Below are positions 7,658-15,727 of a stretch of 64,000 nt of DNA, piece by piece. Position 1 is the stretch's first letter. Every line of letters begins with the position of its first letter. The DNA is taken from NCBI RefSeq assembly GCF_900114765.1, contig NZ_FOUD01000019.1, positions 1 through 64,000 on the forward strand, in the 5' to 3' direction. The position numbers and the translations under genes were made by a program. This DNA comes from Halopseudomonas pachastrellae (GTDB lineage Bacteria > Pseudomonadota > Gammaproteobacteria > Pseudomonadales > Pseudomonadaceae). Below the pieces are notes generated by a model. It did no database searches, had not been told where the DNA came from, and saw nothing but the letters and a program-made list of their open reading frames with translations.

Positions 7658-9135
7658 TCCGCCCGCACCGCCCGGTCCTGCGCCCACAGGCGCAGGGCCT
7701 GCAGCTTCTCGGCCATGACCACCGACAGCGGCGCCGTGCGGCTGATGGCATTGAGAATGTGCACACCGCTGAGACGACCGTCACCGGCAGCATTGGCGTA
7801 CACGGCCGACACCACCGCCTGCTCGATCTCCGCCCCGGAAAAGCCCTCGCTGGCCTGCGCCAGCTGCTGCAGGTCAAACTGACTGGCATCGAGCCCGCGC
7901 TTGGCCAGATGGATACCGAAGATATCCGCGCGAACGGCCTCATCCGGCAGGTCGACAAAGAACAGCTCGTCGACACGCCCCTTGCGAATCAGCTCCGGCG
8001 GCAGCTGGCTGACGTCATTGGCGGTAGCCACCAGAAACACCCGCGACTGTCGCTCGGCCATCCAGGTCAGCAGCGTGCCGAGCATGCGCCGGGATACGCC
8101 GCTGTCGCTCTGATCCGCCGCCACGCCCTTTTCGATCTCGTCAATCCAGAGCACACAGGGCTCCAGCGCCTCGGCCATTTGCAGCGCATCGCGCAGGTTC
8201 TTTTCCGTCTCGCCGATGTACTTGTTATAGAGCCCGGCCATATCCAGGCGCAGCAAGGGCAGCCCCCACAGGCCGGCCACCGCCTTGGCCGCCAGGCTCT
8301 TGCCGGCGCCCTGCACCCCGACCAGCAGCACCCCGCGGGGGCGGTCCTGAGCCAGATCGGCCTCGGTAAAGGCGCTCTGGCGCTCAGCCAGCCAGTCTTT
8401 CAGGCGCTGCAGCCCGCCAACATCACCAAAACGCGCGGTCTGCTGCTCAAAATGCAGCACGCCGTCCATCCCCAGCAGTTCGAACTTGGCCTTGTTCAGG
8501 GCCGGCAGATCGCTCTGGTCGATGGCGCCGTCATCAATGATCAGGTTACGCGCCAGACGACGTGCTTCGTCGTGCGTGGTGCCGCGCAGGTTGCGTACTA
8601 CCTGCTGCAGCGTGCGGTTGTCGGTTCGTACTCGCTCGCCCTTGTTGGCAGCGCTCCAGCGCACCGCCTCCTCACGCACGATAGCCCCCAGCTCTTCGTC
8701 ACTGGGCATGTTCAGCTGCAGGCGCGCCGACAGCCGCGTGAGTTCCTGCGGCAGGGTCACGGCATGGCTGACCAGAATCAGCGTTGGTGCACTGAGATCA
8801 TTGCTCATCGCCAGGCTTTTCAGCTGCCGGACAATACGCGGCGAGTCGAGGAAGGGGTGCAAGTCGCAAAAGACGTAGAGCGCGTCCTCCTTGCTGCGGC
8901 GCACGGTCTCCAGTGCGATTTCCGGGTCGCGGGTGTCCTGCTCATCGTCCACGTCGGTGCCAAAGCCAAGCCGGCTGAGCCCGTCCAGATGATTCCAGGT
9001 GTACCAGGTCTGCGCCCGCTGCACCGCCAACGAGCCGATGGTTTCCAGTACTCGCGGCTCCTGCCAGGACTCGATGATGACCAAGCGCACCCGCGAGTCC
9101 AGCACCAGCCCCAGATCATGAATATCGTTTTTCAA
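7654..9135 (-). CDS. AAA+ ATPase of the Ycf46 type
   Basis: This 493-residue AAA+ protein resembles the Ycf46-type ATPases of bacteria and plastids, whose substrate is unknown. The N-terminal half (about 1-215) is the family-specific region. The AAA+ core has Walker A GVQGAGKS near residue 268, Walker B CVLWIDEIEKG near 328, sensor-1 VATAND and arginines in the second region of homology (GRVDELFFVDLP). The start is TTG at 9135, supported by a very strong ribosome site TAAAGGAGG (9142-9150) and by absence of a nearby in-frame ATG. The positional equivalent in PAO1 is PA0657. Confidence 0.85.
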   Translation of the reverse strand: MKNDIHDLGLVLDSRVRLVIIESWQEPRVLETIGSLAVQRAQTWYTWNHLDGLSRLGFGTDVDDEQDTRDPEIALETVRRSKEDALYVFCDLHPFLDSPRIVRQLKSLAMSNDLSAPTLILVSHAVTLPQELTRLSARLQLNMPSDEELGAIVREEAVRWSAANKGERVRTDNRTLQQVVRNLRGTTHDEARRLARNLIIDDGAIDQSDLPALNKAKFELLGMDGVLHFEQQTARFGDVGGLQRLKDWLAERQSAFTEADLAQDRPRGVLLVGVQGAGKSLAAKAVAGLWGLPLLRLDMAGLYNKYIGETEKNLRDALQMAEALEPCVLWIDEIEKGVAADQSDSGVSRRMLGTLLTWMAERQSRVFLVATANDVSQLPPELIRKGRVDELFFVDLPDEAVRADIFGIHLAKRGLDASQFDLQQLAQASEGFSGAEIEQAVVSAVYANAAGDGRLSGVHILNAISRTAPLSVVMAEKLQALRLWAQDRAVRAD

Positions 9136-9263
9136 CCCACGCCTCCTTTACCGCGCAGCCATCCTGCTGCGCCACGTCCCGATAGTGCCAATCCAATCGC
9201 CTGCGGTACACTGGCAAACACCGCGGTGTCCTGCCGCCCACCCAGCGAACCAAGGAGTGCAGC

Positions 9264-9602
9264 GTGGATTGTCTGTTCTGCAAGATCATCGACGGAAAGA
9301 TTCCGTCCAAGAAGATATACGAAGATGACCAAGTATTCGCCTTTCACGATATCAATCCGCAGGCGCCCGTTCACTTTCTGGTGATCCCGAAAAAGCACAT
9401 CGCCACCCTCAATGATGTCACCGAAGATGATCGCGCCGTGGTCGGCCACATGGTCTATGTCGCGCAGAAACTGGCCAATGAGCTGGGTTGTGAAACGGGC
9501 TTTCGCACCGTATTCAACTGCAACGAAATGGGCGGCCAGACGGTCTACCATATCCACCTGCATGTACTCGGCCAGCGCCAGCTGACCTGGCCGCCGGGCT
9601 GA
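9264..9602 (+). CDS. hinT: HIT family nucleoside phosphoramidase-like protein
   Basis: A 112-residue histidine-triad protein of the HinT branch, which hydrolyses AMP-lysine and related phosphoramidates. The triad HIHLHV with its preceding tyrosine is near residue 99, and the N-terminal CxxC-containing stretch (DCLFCKIIDGKIPS) is typical. The start is GTG at 9264, with AAGGAG at 9252-9257, six bases ahead. It is divergent from the Ycf46-type ATPase and precedes coq7, as PA0656 precedes PA0655. Confidence 0.92.
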   Translation: MDCLFCKIIDGKIPSKKIYEDDQVFAFHDINPQAPVHFLVIPKKHIATLNDVTEDDRAVVGHMVYVAQKLANELGCETGFRTVFNCNEMGGQTVYHIHLHVLGQRQLTWPPG

Positions 9603-9638
9603 GACCACGCAGCGCCCCACTCTGACGCCGGAGCAAAT

Positions 9639-10283
9639 ATGAGCACACGCCACTACAGCTTTATCGACCGCCTGCTGAATCAGGCCGATCAGTCGCTGCG
9701 CACTCTGGTGCCCGGCGCAGCCCAGGCGCAGCGTCCGTCCCCGGCGCAGCATCTGGCCAACGTCCCGCTGGATGCCGAGGAGCGCCGTCATATCGCCGGC
9801 CTGATGCGCATCAATCACACCGGTGAGGTCTGCGCCCAGGCCTTGTATCAGGGCCAGGCGCTGACGGCCAAGCTGCCGGAGGTACGCGAAAAGATGGAGC
9901 ACGCCGCCGCCGAAGAGATCGACCATCTGGCCTGGTGCGAGCAGCGGCTGGGGGAGCTGGGCAGCCATACCAGTGTCTTCAACCCGCTGTTCTACGGCAT
10001 GTCTTTCGGGATGGGTGCGGCGGCAGGGCTGATCAGCGATCGCATCAGCCTGGGCTTTGTTGCCGCCACCGAGCAACTGGTCGAGCGTCACCTCGATGAC
10101 CACCTGAACCAGCTGCCGGAGGAAGATATCAAGTCACGCGCGATTCTGGAGCAGATGCGTGAAGACGAGATCGAGCATGGTCACGCGGCGCTGGAGGCCG
10201 GCGGTTCGGTCTTTCCGCCGCCGGTCATGCAGGCCATGGCGCTGCTCTCCAAGGTGATGACCAAGGCCACCTACAAGGCCTGA
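9639..10283 (+). CDS. coq7: 3-demethoxyubiquinol 3-hydroxylase Coq7
   Basis: Coq7 carries out the last hydroxylation of ubiquinone synthesis with a ferritin-like di-iron centre. The 214-residue product shows the metal-ligand motifs in order: E in [11 protein letters not shown], ExxDH in [10 protein letters not shown], a third glutamate helix ([10 protein letters not shown]), and ExxxH in [10 protein letters not shown]. It replaces UbiF in this organism. Its 3' end overlaps the convergent small membrane protein gene by 13 nt. Confidence 0.95.
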   Translation: MSTRHYSFIDRLLNQADQSLRTLVPGAAQAQRPSPAQHLANVPLDAEERRHIAGLMRINHTGEVCAQALYQGQALTAKLPEVREKMEHAAAEEIDHLAWCEQRLGELGSHTSVFNPLFYGMSFGMGAAAGLISDRISLGFVAATEQLVERHLDDHLNQLPEEDIKSRAILEQMREDEIEHGHAALEAGGSVFPPPVMQAMALLSKVMTKATYKA

Positions 10284-10546
10284 TTGATTGCCCGCACGGT
10301 ATCGGGGTGGCGCAGGTGCAACACCCCGAACACCATCACCTGCAACAGGTGCAGACCGGTTGAGCCAAGCTTTTTCAGCTTGCGATACATCAGCAGGCAT
10401 TCCACCACGTGCACGCCCAGCACGATCAGGGCAATCAGATGCAGACGCTGCGGATTGGGCACCTCGACCAATCCCAGCAGGCTGAGGATCACCGTCAGCC
10501 AGAACGCCAGCATCATCAGCTTGGCCAGCAACATGAACACGCGCAT
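10271..10546 (-). CDS. Small inner membrane protein, DUF1145-like
   Basis: A 91-residue hydrophobic protein with two or three predicted helices (about 4-24, 34-54 and possibly 63-78), conserved [11 protein letters not shown] between the first two, and [15 protein letters not shown]. This pattern resembles the DUF1145 family (E. coli YhhL); the assignment is by eye. It is convergent with coq7 and overlaps it by 13 nt. In P. aeruginosa I recall speD at about this place, which is absent here. Function unknown. Confidence 0.7.
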   Translation of the reverse strand: MRVFMLLAKLMMLAFWLTVILSLLGLVEVPNPQRLHLIALIVLGVHVVECLLMYRKLKKLGSTGLHLLQVMVFGVLHLRHPDTVRAINQAL

Positions 10547-10654
10547 GACAACTCCCTGTATTTTGTTATCGGAGTCTGGATAGTAGCGGTCAGTCTGCTG
10601 CTGCCAAGGGCCGGGCCAGCCAAACGGCTGACCGAGGACGCCAACGGCAGCGTC

Positions 10655-11077
10655 TCAATCGATTTCGACGATCTCGTAATCGTGGGTTACTTCAACACCA
10701 GCGCGGCCCATCAGAATGGAAGCCGAGCAATACTTCTCGGCAGACAGCTCAACCGCCCGCTTGACGTGCGCTTCCTTCAGGTTCTTGCCGGTCACAACAA
10801 AGTGCAGGTGGATCTTGGTGAAGACCTTGGGCTCGACATCAGCACGTTCGGCCGCCAGCTCGGTGTGCACGTCGCGAATGTCCTGGCGGGCCTTTTTCAG
10901 GATGCTGACCACATCAAAGCTGGCGCAACCACCCAGGCCAACCAGCACGGTTTCCATCGGGCGAATGCCCATGTTGCGGCCGCCGGCCTCCGGCGGGCCA
11001 TCCATGACAACGGTATGGCCGCTACCGGACTCACCCAGAAACATGACCCCATCGACCCACTTGATCGTTGCTTTCAT
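10655..11077 (-). CDS. OsmC-like family protein (YhfA type)
   Basis: A 140-residue OsmC/Ohr fold protein. Both family cysteines are present: one in GLGGCASFDVV and one in AEKYCSASILM. OsmC and Ohr use such a pair to reduce organic peroxides, but the YhfA branch has no proven substrate. It lies next to and divergent from vfr, as PA0653 does in P. aeruginosa, where the neighbouring regulator may influence it (inference). Confidence 0.88.
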   Translation of the reverse strand: MKATIKWVDGVMFLGESGSGHTVVMDGPPEAGGRNMGIRPMETVLVGLGGCASFDVVSILKKARQDIRDVHTELAAERADVEPKVFTKIHLHFVVTGKNLKEAHVKRAVELSAEKYCSASILMGRAGVEVTHDYEIVEID

Positions 11078-11256
11078 TTATTGCTCCCGCCGCAAAATCG
11101 CTCGAAGGCCGGGAGAATACCACAGGCACATGCGACAGTTACCCACACTGGTCAGGATGGTAAAAACTGGACATAATCCTGTTTGGTCTCACGCTGAGGC
11201 TTATACGGAAGCGCCGCATTACCCGCAGGCGCACTGACGGCCAGGACACGCTTTTA

Positions 11257-11901
11257 ATGGTTTCAATCAACCTGACTCCTAAAATAAAAAACATCGATGC
11301 ATTTCTTGCCCACTGCCATCGCCGCCGTTTTGCGGCGCGCAGCACGCTGATCCACGCAGGCGACAGCTCGGACAGCCTGTTCTACATCGTCAAGGGCTCG
11401 GTCACCATCCTGATCGAGGACGAGCAGGGCCGCGAAATGATCATCGCCTACCTCAATCAGGGTGACTTCTTTGGCGAAATGGGTCTGTTCGACCTGACAC
11501 CGGCCCAGCATGACCGCAGCGCCTGGGTGCGCGCCAAGACTGAATGCGAAGTCGCCGAAGTCAGCTATGCCAAGTTCCGTGAACTGACCCAGCGCGACCC
11601 CGAGCTGCTCTACGCCGTCGGCCGGCAAATGGCCGAGCGCCTGCGCAAGACCACCCGCAAGGTGGGCGACCTGGCGTTTCTGGATGTCACTGGCCGCGTT
11701 GCCGGCACCCTGCTGGAACTGTGCAAGCAACCCGACGCCATGACCCACCCCGACGGCATGCAGATCAAGATCACCCGCCAGGAGATAGGCCGTATCGTTG
11801 GCTGCTCGCGGGAGATGGTGGGCCGGGTACTGAAGAGCCTGGAAGAACAGGGTCTAATTGAGGTCAAGGGCAAGACCATGGTGGTCTACGGCACCCGCTG
11901 A
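11257..11901 (+). CDS. vfr: cAMP receptor protein, global regulator Vfr/Crp
   Basis: A 214-residue CRP-family activator: N-terminal cyclic-nucleotide-binding jelly roll (phosphate-binding FFGEMGLFD with R in DRSAWVRAK) and C-terminal helix-turn-helix with the recognition segment [24 protein letters not shown]. The sequence is very close to P. aeruginosa Vfr, which controls virulence, type IV pili and secretion with cAMP, and the length is identical to what I recall. It starts at ATG 11257 and is transcribed alone; no convincing Vfr site was seen in its upstream region. Confidence 0.96.
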   Translation: MVSINLTPKIKNIDAFLAHCHRRRFAARSTLIHAGDSSDSLFYIVKGSVTILIEDEQGREMIIAYLNQGDFFGEMGLFDLTPAQHDRSAWVRAKTECEVAEVSYAKFRELTQRDPELLYAVGRQMAERLRKTTRKVGDLAFLDVTGRVAGTLLELCKQPDAMTHPDGMQIKITRQEIGRIVGCSREMVGRVLKSLEEQGLIEVKGKTMVVYGTR

Positions 11902-12036
11902 CCGCCTCTCGCAGCCGGCAGGCACTGACGCACAGAGTACGCCCCGTCGCTGCGCGGTGCAGGCCGGCCGGTTTCTGCAGCCAGCCGGACGCTCATGTAC
12001 AATCGCTCACCGGGCCACTTCTGGAGGAGCTGAAAC

Positions 12037-13389
12037 ATGGGTTTAAACAACGACTGGATGCAGCGCGACATTTCCGTGCTCTGGCATCCCTGCACCCAGA
12101 TGAAAGACCACGAGCACATGCCGGTCATCCCGATCCAGCGCGGTGAGGGCATCTGGCTGCACGACTTTGAGGGCAACCGCTACATGGACGCGGTCAGCTC
12201 CTGGTGGGTCAACATTCTCGGCCACGCCAACCCCTACATCAACGAACGCGTCAAACAGCAACTCGACACCCTGGAGCACGTGATTCTGGCCGGCTTCAGC
12301 CATCCGCCGGTGGTCGAGCTGTCCGAGCGTCTGGTGCAGATGACACCAGCGCCACTGACCCGCTGCTTCTACGCTGACAACGGCTCCTCCTGTATCGAAG
12401 TGGCGCTGAAAATGAGCTTTCATTACTGGCTCAACACCGGCAAGCCGCAGAAAAAGCGCTTTATCACCCTGTCCAACAGCTACCACGGCGAAACCCTGGC
12501 AGCGCTGGCGGTGGGAGATGTCGCGCTCTACAAGGAAACCTATCAGCCGCTGCTGATGGACGTGATTACCGTCCCCTCCCCTGACTGCTACTACCGCGAA
12601 AACGGCGTCAGCTGGGAGGAACACAGCCGGCAGATGTTTGCGCACATGGAACAGGCGCTGGCCGACAACCATGAGGAAGTGGCCGCCGTGATCGTCGAGC
12701 CGCTCATCCAGTGTGCTGGCGGAATGCGCATGTATCACCCGGTGTACCTCAAGCTGCTGCGCGAAGCCTGCGACCGCTATGGCGTGCACCTGATCCACGA
12801 CGAGATTGCCGTCGGCTTTGGCCGCACCGGCAGCCTGTTTGCCTGTGAGCAGGCCGACATTGCACCGGACTTTCTCTGCCTGTCCAAGGCGCTGACCGCC
12901 GGCTACCTGCCGATGGCGGTGTGCATGACCAACGACACCATTTACCAGGCCTTCTACGACGATTACGAGAGCATGCGCGCCTTCCTGCACTCGCACAGCT
13001 ACACCGGCAACCCGCTGGCCTGCGCTGCTGCGCTGGCAACGCTGGACCTACTGGAGCGCGACAACGTGATCGAGGCCAACAAAGCGCTGTCGGCGCACAT
13101 GGCCAAGGCCACCGCGCATTTTGTCGACCACCCGCACGTAGCCGAAGTCCGCCAGACCGGCATGGTACTGGCCATCGAGATGGTGAAAGACAAAGCGACA
13201 AAAGAGGCCTACCCCTGGCAGGAGCGCCGCGGCATCCGCGTCTATCAGCACGCCCTGAAAAACCAGGCCATGCTGCGCCCGCTCGGCAGCGTGGTGTACT
13301 TCATGCCGCCCTATGTGATTACGCCGGAGCAGATCGACCATCTGGCCAGTGTCGCCTGGGAAGGCATCCAGCTGGCCACCCGGGACTGA
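12037..13389 (+). CDS. bioA: Adenosylmethionine-8-amino-7-oxononanoate aminotransferase
   Basis: BioA is the PLP enzyme that converts KAPA to DAPA in biotin synthesis, using S-adenosylmethionine as amino donor. The 450-residue protein is a class III aminotransferase: HPCTQM near the start is the BioA signature, LIHDEIAVGFGRTG holds the PLP-ring aspartate, and the Schiff-base lysine is in CLSKALTAG. A GGAG site precedes the ATG. It is followed four bases later by rsmE, the same pairing as PA0420-PA0419. Confidence 0.96.
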   Translation: MGLNNDWMQRDISVLWHPCTQMKDHEHMPVIPIQRGEGIWLHDFEGNRYMDAVSSWWVNILGHANPYINERVKQQLDTLEHVILAGFSHPPVVELSERLVQMTPAPLTRCFYADNGSSCIEVALKMSFHYWLNTGKPQKKRFITLSNSYHGETLAALAVGDVALYKETYQPLLMDVITVPSPDCYYRENGVSWEEHSRQMFAHMEQALADNHEEVAAVIVEPLIQCAGGMRMYHPVYLKLLREACDRYGVHLIHDEIAVGFGRTGSLFACEQADIAPDFLCLSKALTAGYLPMAVCMTNDTIYQAFYDDYESMRAFLHSHSYTGNPLACAAALATLDLLERDNVIEANKALSAHMAKATAHFVDHPHVAEVRQTGMVLAIEMVKDKATKEAYPWQERRGIRVYQHALKNQAMLRPLGSVVYFMPPYVITPEQIDHLASVAWEGIQLATRD

Positions 13390-13393
13390 CGCC

Positions 13394-14116
13394 ATGCGGG
13401 TATCGCGCTTTTATCTGGATCGCCCGCTGAGCGCAGGCGAGGTCATTCTCGACGGCGACGTTGCCCACTATATCGGCCGAGTGCTGCGTCTGGCGCCCGG
13501 CGCGCCCGTGCAGATCTTCAACGGCAGCGGTCAGGAATGGCCGGGCGAAGTCAGCGCGGTGAGCAAGCGCGACGTGACCATAACCCTGCAGCAACCGGTG
13601 GCCGGTACACCCGAGTCGCCGCTGCACACCCACCTCGGGCAAGCGTTGTCCCGTGGCGAGCGCATGGACTGGGCCATTCAGAAGGCGGTCGAGCTGGGCG
13701 TCAGCGAAATCACCCCGCTGTTTACCGAGCGCTGCGAAGTCAAGCTGCAGGGCGAGCGCGCCGACAAGCGCCAGGCTCATTGGCAGCAGATCGCCGTCAG
13801 TGCCTGCGAGCAGTGCGGCCGCAGCAGCGTTCCGGTGATCCATCCGCCAATGGCATTGCATGACTGGCTGTCCGCGCTGCAGGTCGACGTCAGGCTGGTC
13901 CTGCACCACCGCACCGAGCAGGACCTGCAAAGCCTGCCGGCGCCAGAGTCAGCCGCCCTGCTGATCGGCCCGGAGGGCGGTCTCAGCGCTGGCGAGATCG
14001 CGCAGGCTGAGCAGGCGGGGTTCCACGCTGCCCGTTTCGGCCCGCGGGTGCTGCGAACCGAGACCGCGCCGGTGGTTGCGCTGACCATGCTTCAGCACCT
14101 CTGGGGAGATGTCTGA
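13394..14116 (+). CDS. rsmE: 16S rRNA m3U1498 methyltransferase RsmE
   Basis: RsmE methylates N3 of U1498 in 16S rRNA. The 240-residue SPOUT enzyme has an N-terminal PUA-like domain (about 1-70) and the SAM-binding trefoil knot with [14 protein letters not shown] and the family ending [16 protein letters not shown]. The ATG at 13394 gives the normal start (MRVSRFYLD). The C-terminus is intact and typical. The last 168 nt are overlapped antisense by the reading frame of the chemoreceptor gene. Confidence 0.95.
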   Translation: MRVSRFYLDRPLSAGEVILDGDVAHYIGRVLRLAPGAPVQIFNGSGQEWPGEVSAVSKRDVTITLQQPVAGTPESPLHTHLGQALSRGERMDWAIQKAVELGVSEITPLFTERCEVKLQGERADKRQAHWQQIAVSACEQCGRSSVPVIHPPMALHDWLSALQVDVRLVLHHRTEQDLQSLPAPESAALLIGPEGGLSAGEIAQAEQAGFHAARFGPRVLRTETAPVVALTMLQHLWGDV

Positions 14117-15700
14117 GCGGGCGCGGTGCGCCTGCCAGAACTCGCCGGCCAGCCCTTCCAGTCGCTGCACCAGCGTCATCAGCTCGGCAGCATGCTCGTC
14201 GTTTTCGGCCATTGCCTCCAGGTTGGTCACGCTGCCTAGCCGGATACGCTGCAAACTGCGGCTGATTTCGTCACTGACACTGCTTTGCTGCTCCACCGCC
14301 GCGGCAATCTGAGCGCTGGCCTGACTGATACCGCTGACCAGCCCGTCGATGCCATCCAGCGCCTCGGTGGCTTCACTGACACCCGCGGCGCACAGATCAA
14401 CCTGCTGCAGACTCTCCTGCATTGCACTGACCGCGGCCTGACTACCCTGCTGCAACCCCTCAATCGACTGCCGAATGGTGGCGGTCGATTGCTGGGTACG
14501 CGCCGCCAGCGCACGCACCTCATCGGCGACCACTGCAAACCCGCGCCCCTGCTCACCGGCCCGCGCCGCCTCGATTGCCGCGTTCAGCGCCAGCAGGTTG
14601 GTTTGCTCGGCAATACCGTTGATGACCTCCAGCACGGCAGATATCTGTTCGCTCTGGCTGGCCAGCGCCTTCAGCCGATCGCCGGATTCGGTAATCGAGG
14701 CGGTCAGCATCGCCATTCGTTCACTGGTGGAGCTGGCTACCCGATGACCATCACTGGCACTGCGCTCTACCCCTCTGGCATCCTCGGCCGCCTGCTGGGC
14801 GTTACGTGCCACCTCCTGAACACTGACCGCCATCTGCTCGACCGCAGCAGCAACCTGCTCAGTCTCCGCCTGCAACTCGCTGCTGGCCTGACTGCTGCGT
14901 TTCACCGCGCCGACCATATCCCGGCTTTGCTGGGCCAGTCGCTGCGCCGCATCGCTCATGCGCCCAACCAGCGCAGAGGCCTCTGCCTCCTGCATGTCAA
15001 AGGCAAAGGCAATCTGACCCAGCTCGTCCCGGCGCCCGGTATAAAGCAGCTGACCCAGGGGGTTGTCAGCGATCGCCCGTGCCCGACGTGTCAGCGCACG
15101 CAGCGGCCCCAACTGGTGCCAGAGGCCGGTCAACAACAGCGCATAGCCGCCGGACAGGGTCAGCGCCAGTTCCGGCAGAGACGCGCCAGACGAGGCGAGG
15201 ATGACACCCGCCGCACAGAGCATTGCGGCACTGCCCAACGCCAATCGGGCAAACAGTGAAAGCGCCGGACGCCGCAACGCACGCGGCACCTTGCCCTGCA
15301 GCAAAGCGGCATAACAGCGCTCGGCAGCGGCTACTCGCTCATCCGACGCACGCGTGCGAACCGATTGATACTCAACCACCCGGCCGTTCTCACGCACCGG
15401 TGTCACATAGGCACTGACCCAGTAGTAATCACCATTTTTACAGCGATTTTTTACCAGCCCCATCCAGCTTTTACCTGCCTTCAGGCAGTCCCACAGCTGT
15501 TTGAATGCCTCGGGCGGCATATGCGGATGACGGATGATGTTGTGGTTTCGCCCCACGAGCTCGGCTTGCGAATAGCCGCTAATGCGCTCGAATGTTGCGT
15601 TGGCGTAGGTGACGGCACCCTTGAGGTCTGTCGTTGTCAGCAGGTTATCGCCATCCTGCAAACAGACCTCGCTGTCGGTGATCGGTAAATTTACCTTCAT
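13949..15700 (-). CDS. Aer-like PAS-domain methyl-accepting chemotaxis protein
   Basis: A 583-residue energy/redox-taxis receptor of the Aer type. An N-terminal PAS domain (about 10-125, with [17 protein letters not shown] and [15 protein letters not shown]) probably binds FAD. A short hydrophobic pair with no periplasmic domain follows (about 147-200), then a HAMP-like stretch. The signalling domain has the invariant tip [32 protein letters not shown], given here in part. Related proteins are near 520 residues. This one has a tail of roughly 55 residues (after FWQAHRAR) rich in Arg, Gly and Ser that is encoded antisense to the end of rsmE, as if the normal stop were lost. It lies 27 nt from the c-di-GMP gene on the same strand. 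Confidence 0.88.
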   Translation of the reverse strand: MKVNLPITDSEVCLQDGDNLLTTTDLKGAVTYANATFERISGYSQAELVGRNHNIIRHPHMPPEAFKQLWDCLKAGKSWMGLVKNRCKNGDYYWVSAYVTPVRENGRVVEYQSVRTRASDERVAAAERCYAALLQGKVPRALRRPALSLFARLALGSAAMLCAAGVILASSGASLPELALTLSGGYALLLTGLWHQLGPLRALTRRARAIADNPLGQLLYTGRRDELGQIAFAFDMQEAEASALVGRMSDAAQRLAQQSRDMVGAVKRSSQASSELQAETEQVAAAVEQMAVSVQEVARNAQQAAEDARGVERSASDGHRVASSTSERMAMLTASITESGDRLKALASQSEQISAVLEVINGIAEQTNLLALNAAIEAARAGEQGRGFAVVADEVRALAARTQQSTATIRQSIEGLQQGSQAAVSAMQESLQQVDLCAAGVSEATEALDGIDGLVSGISQASAQIAAAVEQQSSVSDEISRSLQRIRLGSVTNLEAMAENDEHAAELMTLVQRLEGLAGEFWQAHRARSDISPEVLKHGQRNHRRGLGSQHPRAETGSVEPRLLSLRDLASAETALRADQQGG

Positions 15701-15727
15701 ATACTCCTCGCGGCGCAGTGGTGAACA

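Noticed and set aside
7159-9384. Long open frame on the plus strand (about 740 codons) opposite the AAA ATPase gene
   Set aside because: It is a shadow of high-GC codon bias on the opposite strand. It has no family similarity, while the minus frame has complete Walker motifs and a strong ribosome site.
11125-11150. Vfr/CRP-like site TGCGA-N6-CCCAC upstream of vfr
   Set aside because: Only the left half resembles TGTGA and the right half does not match TCACA. Too weak to claim autoregulation.
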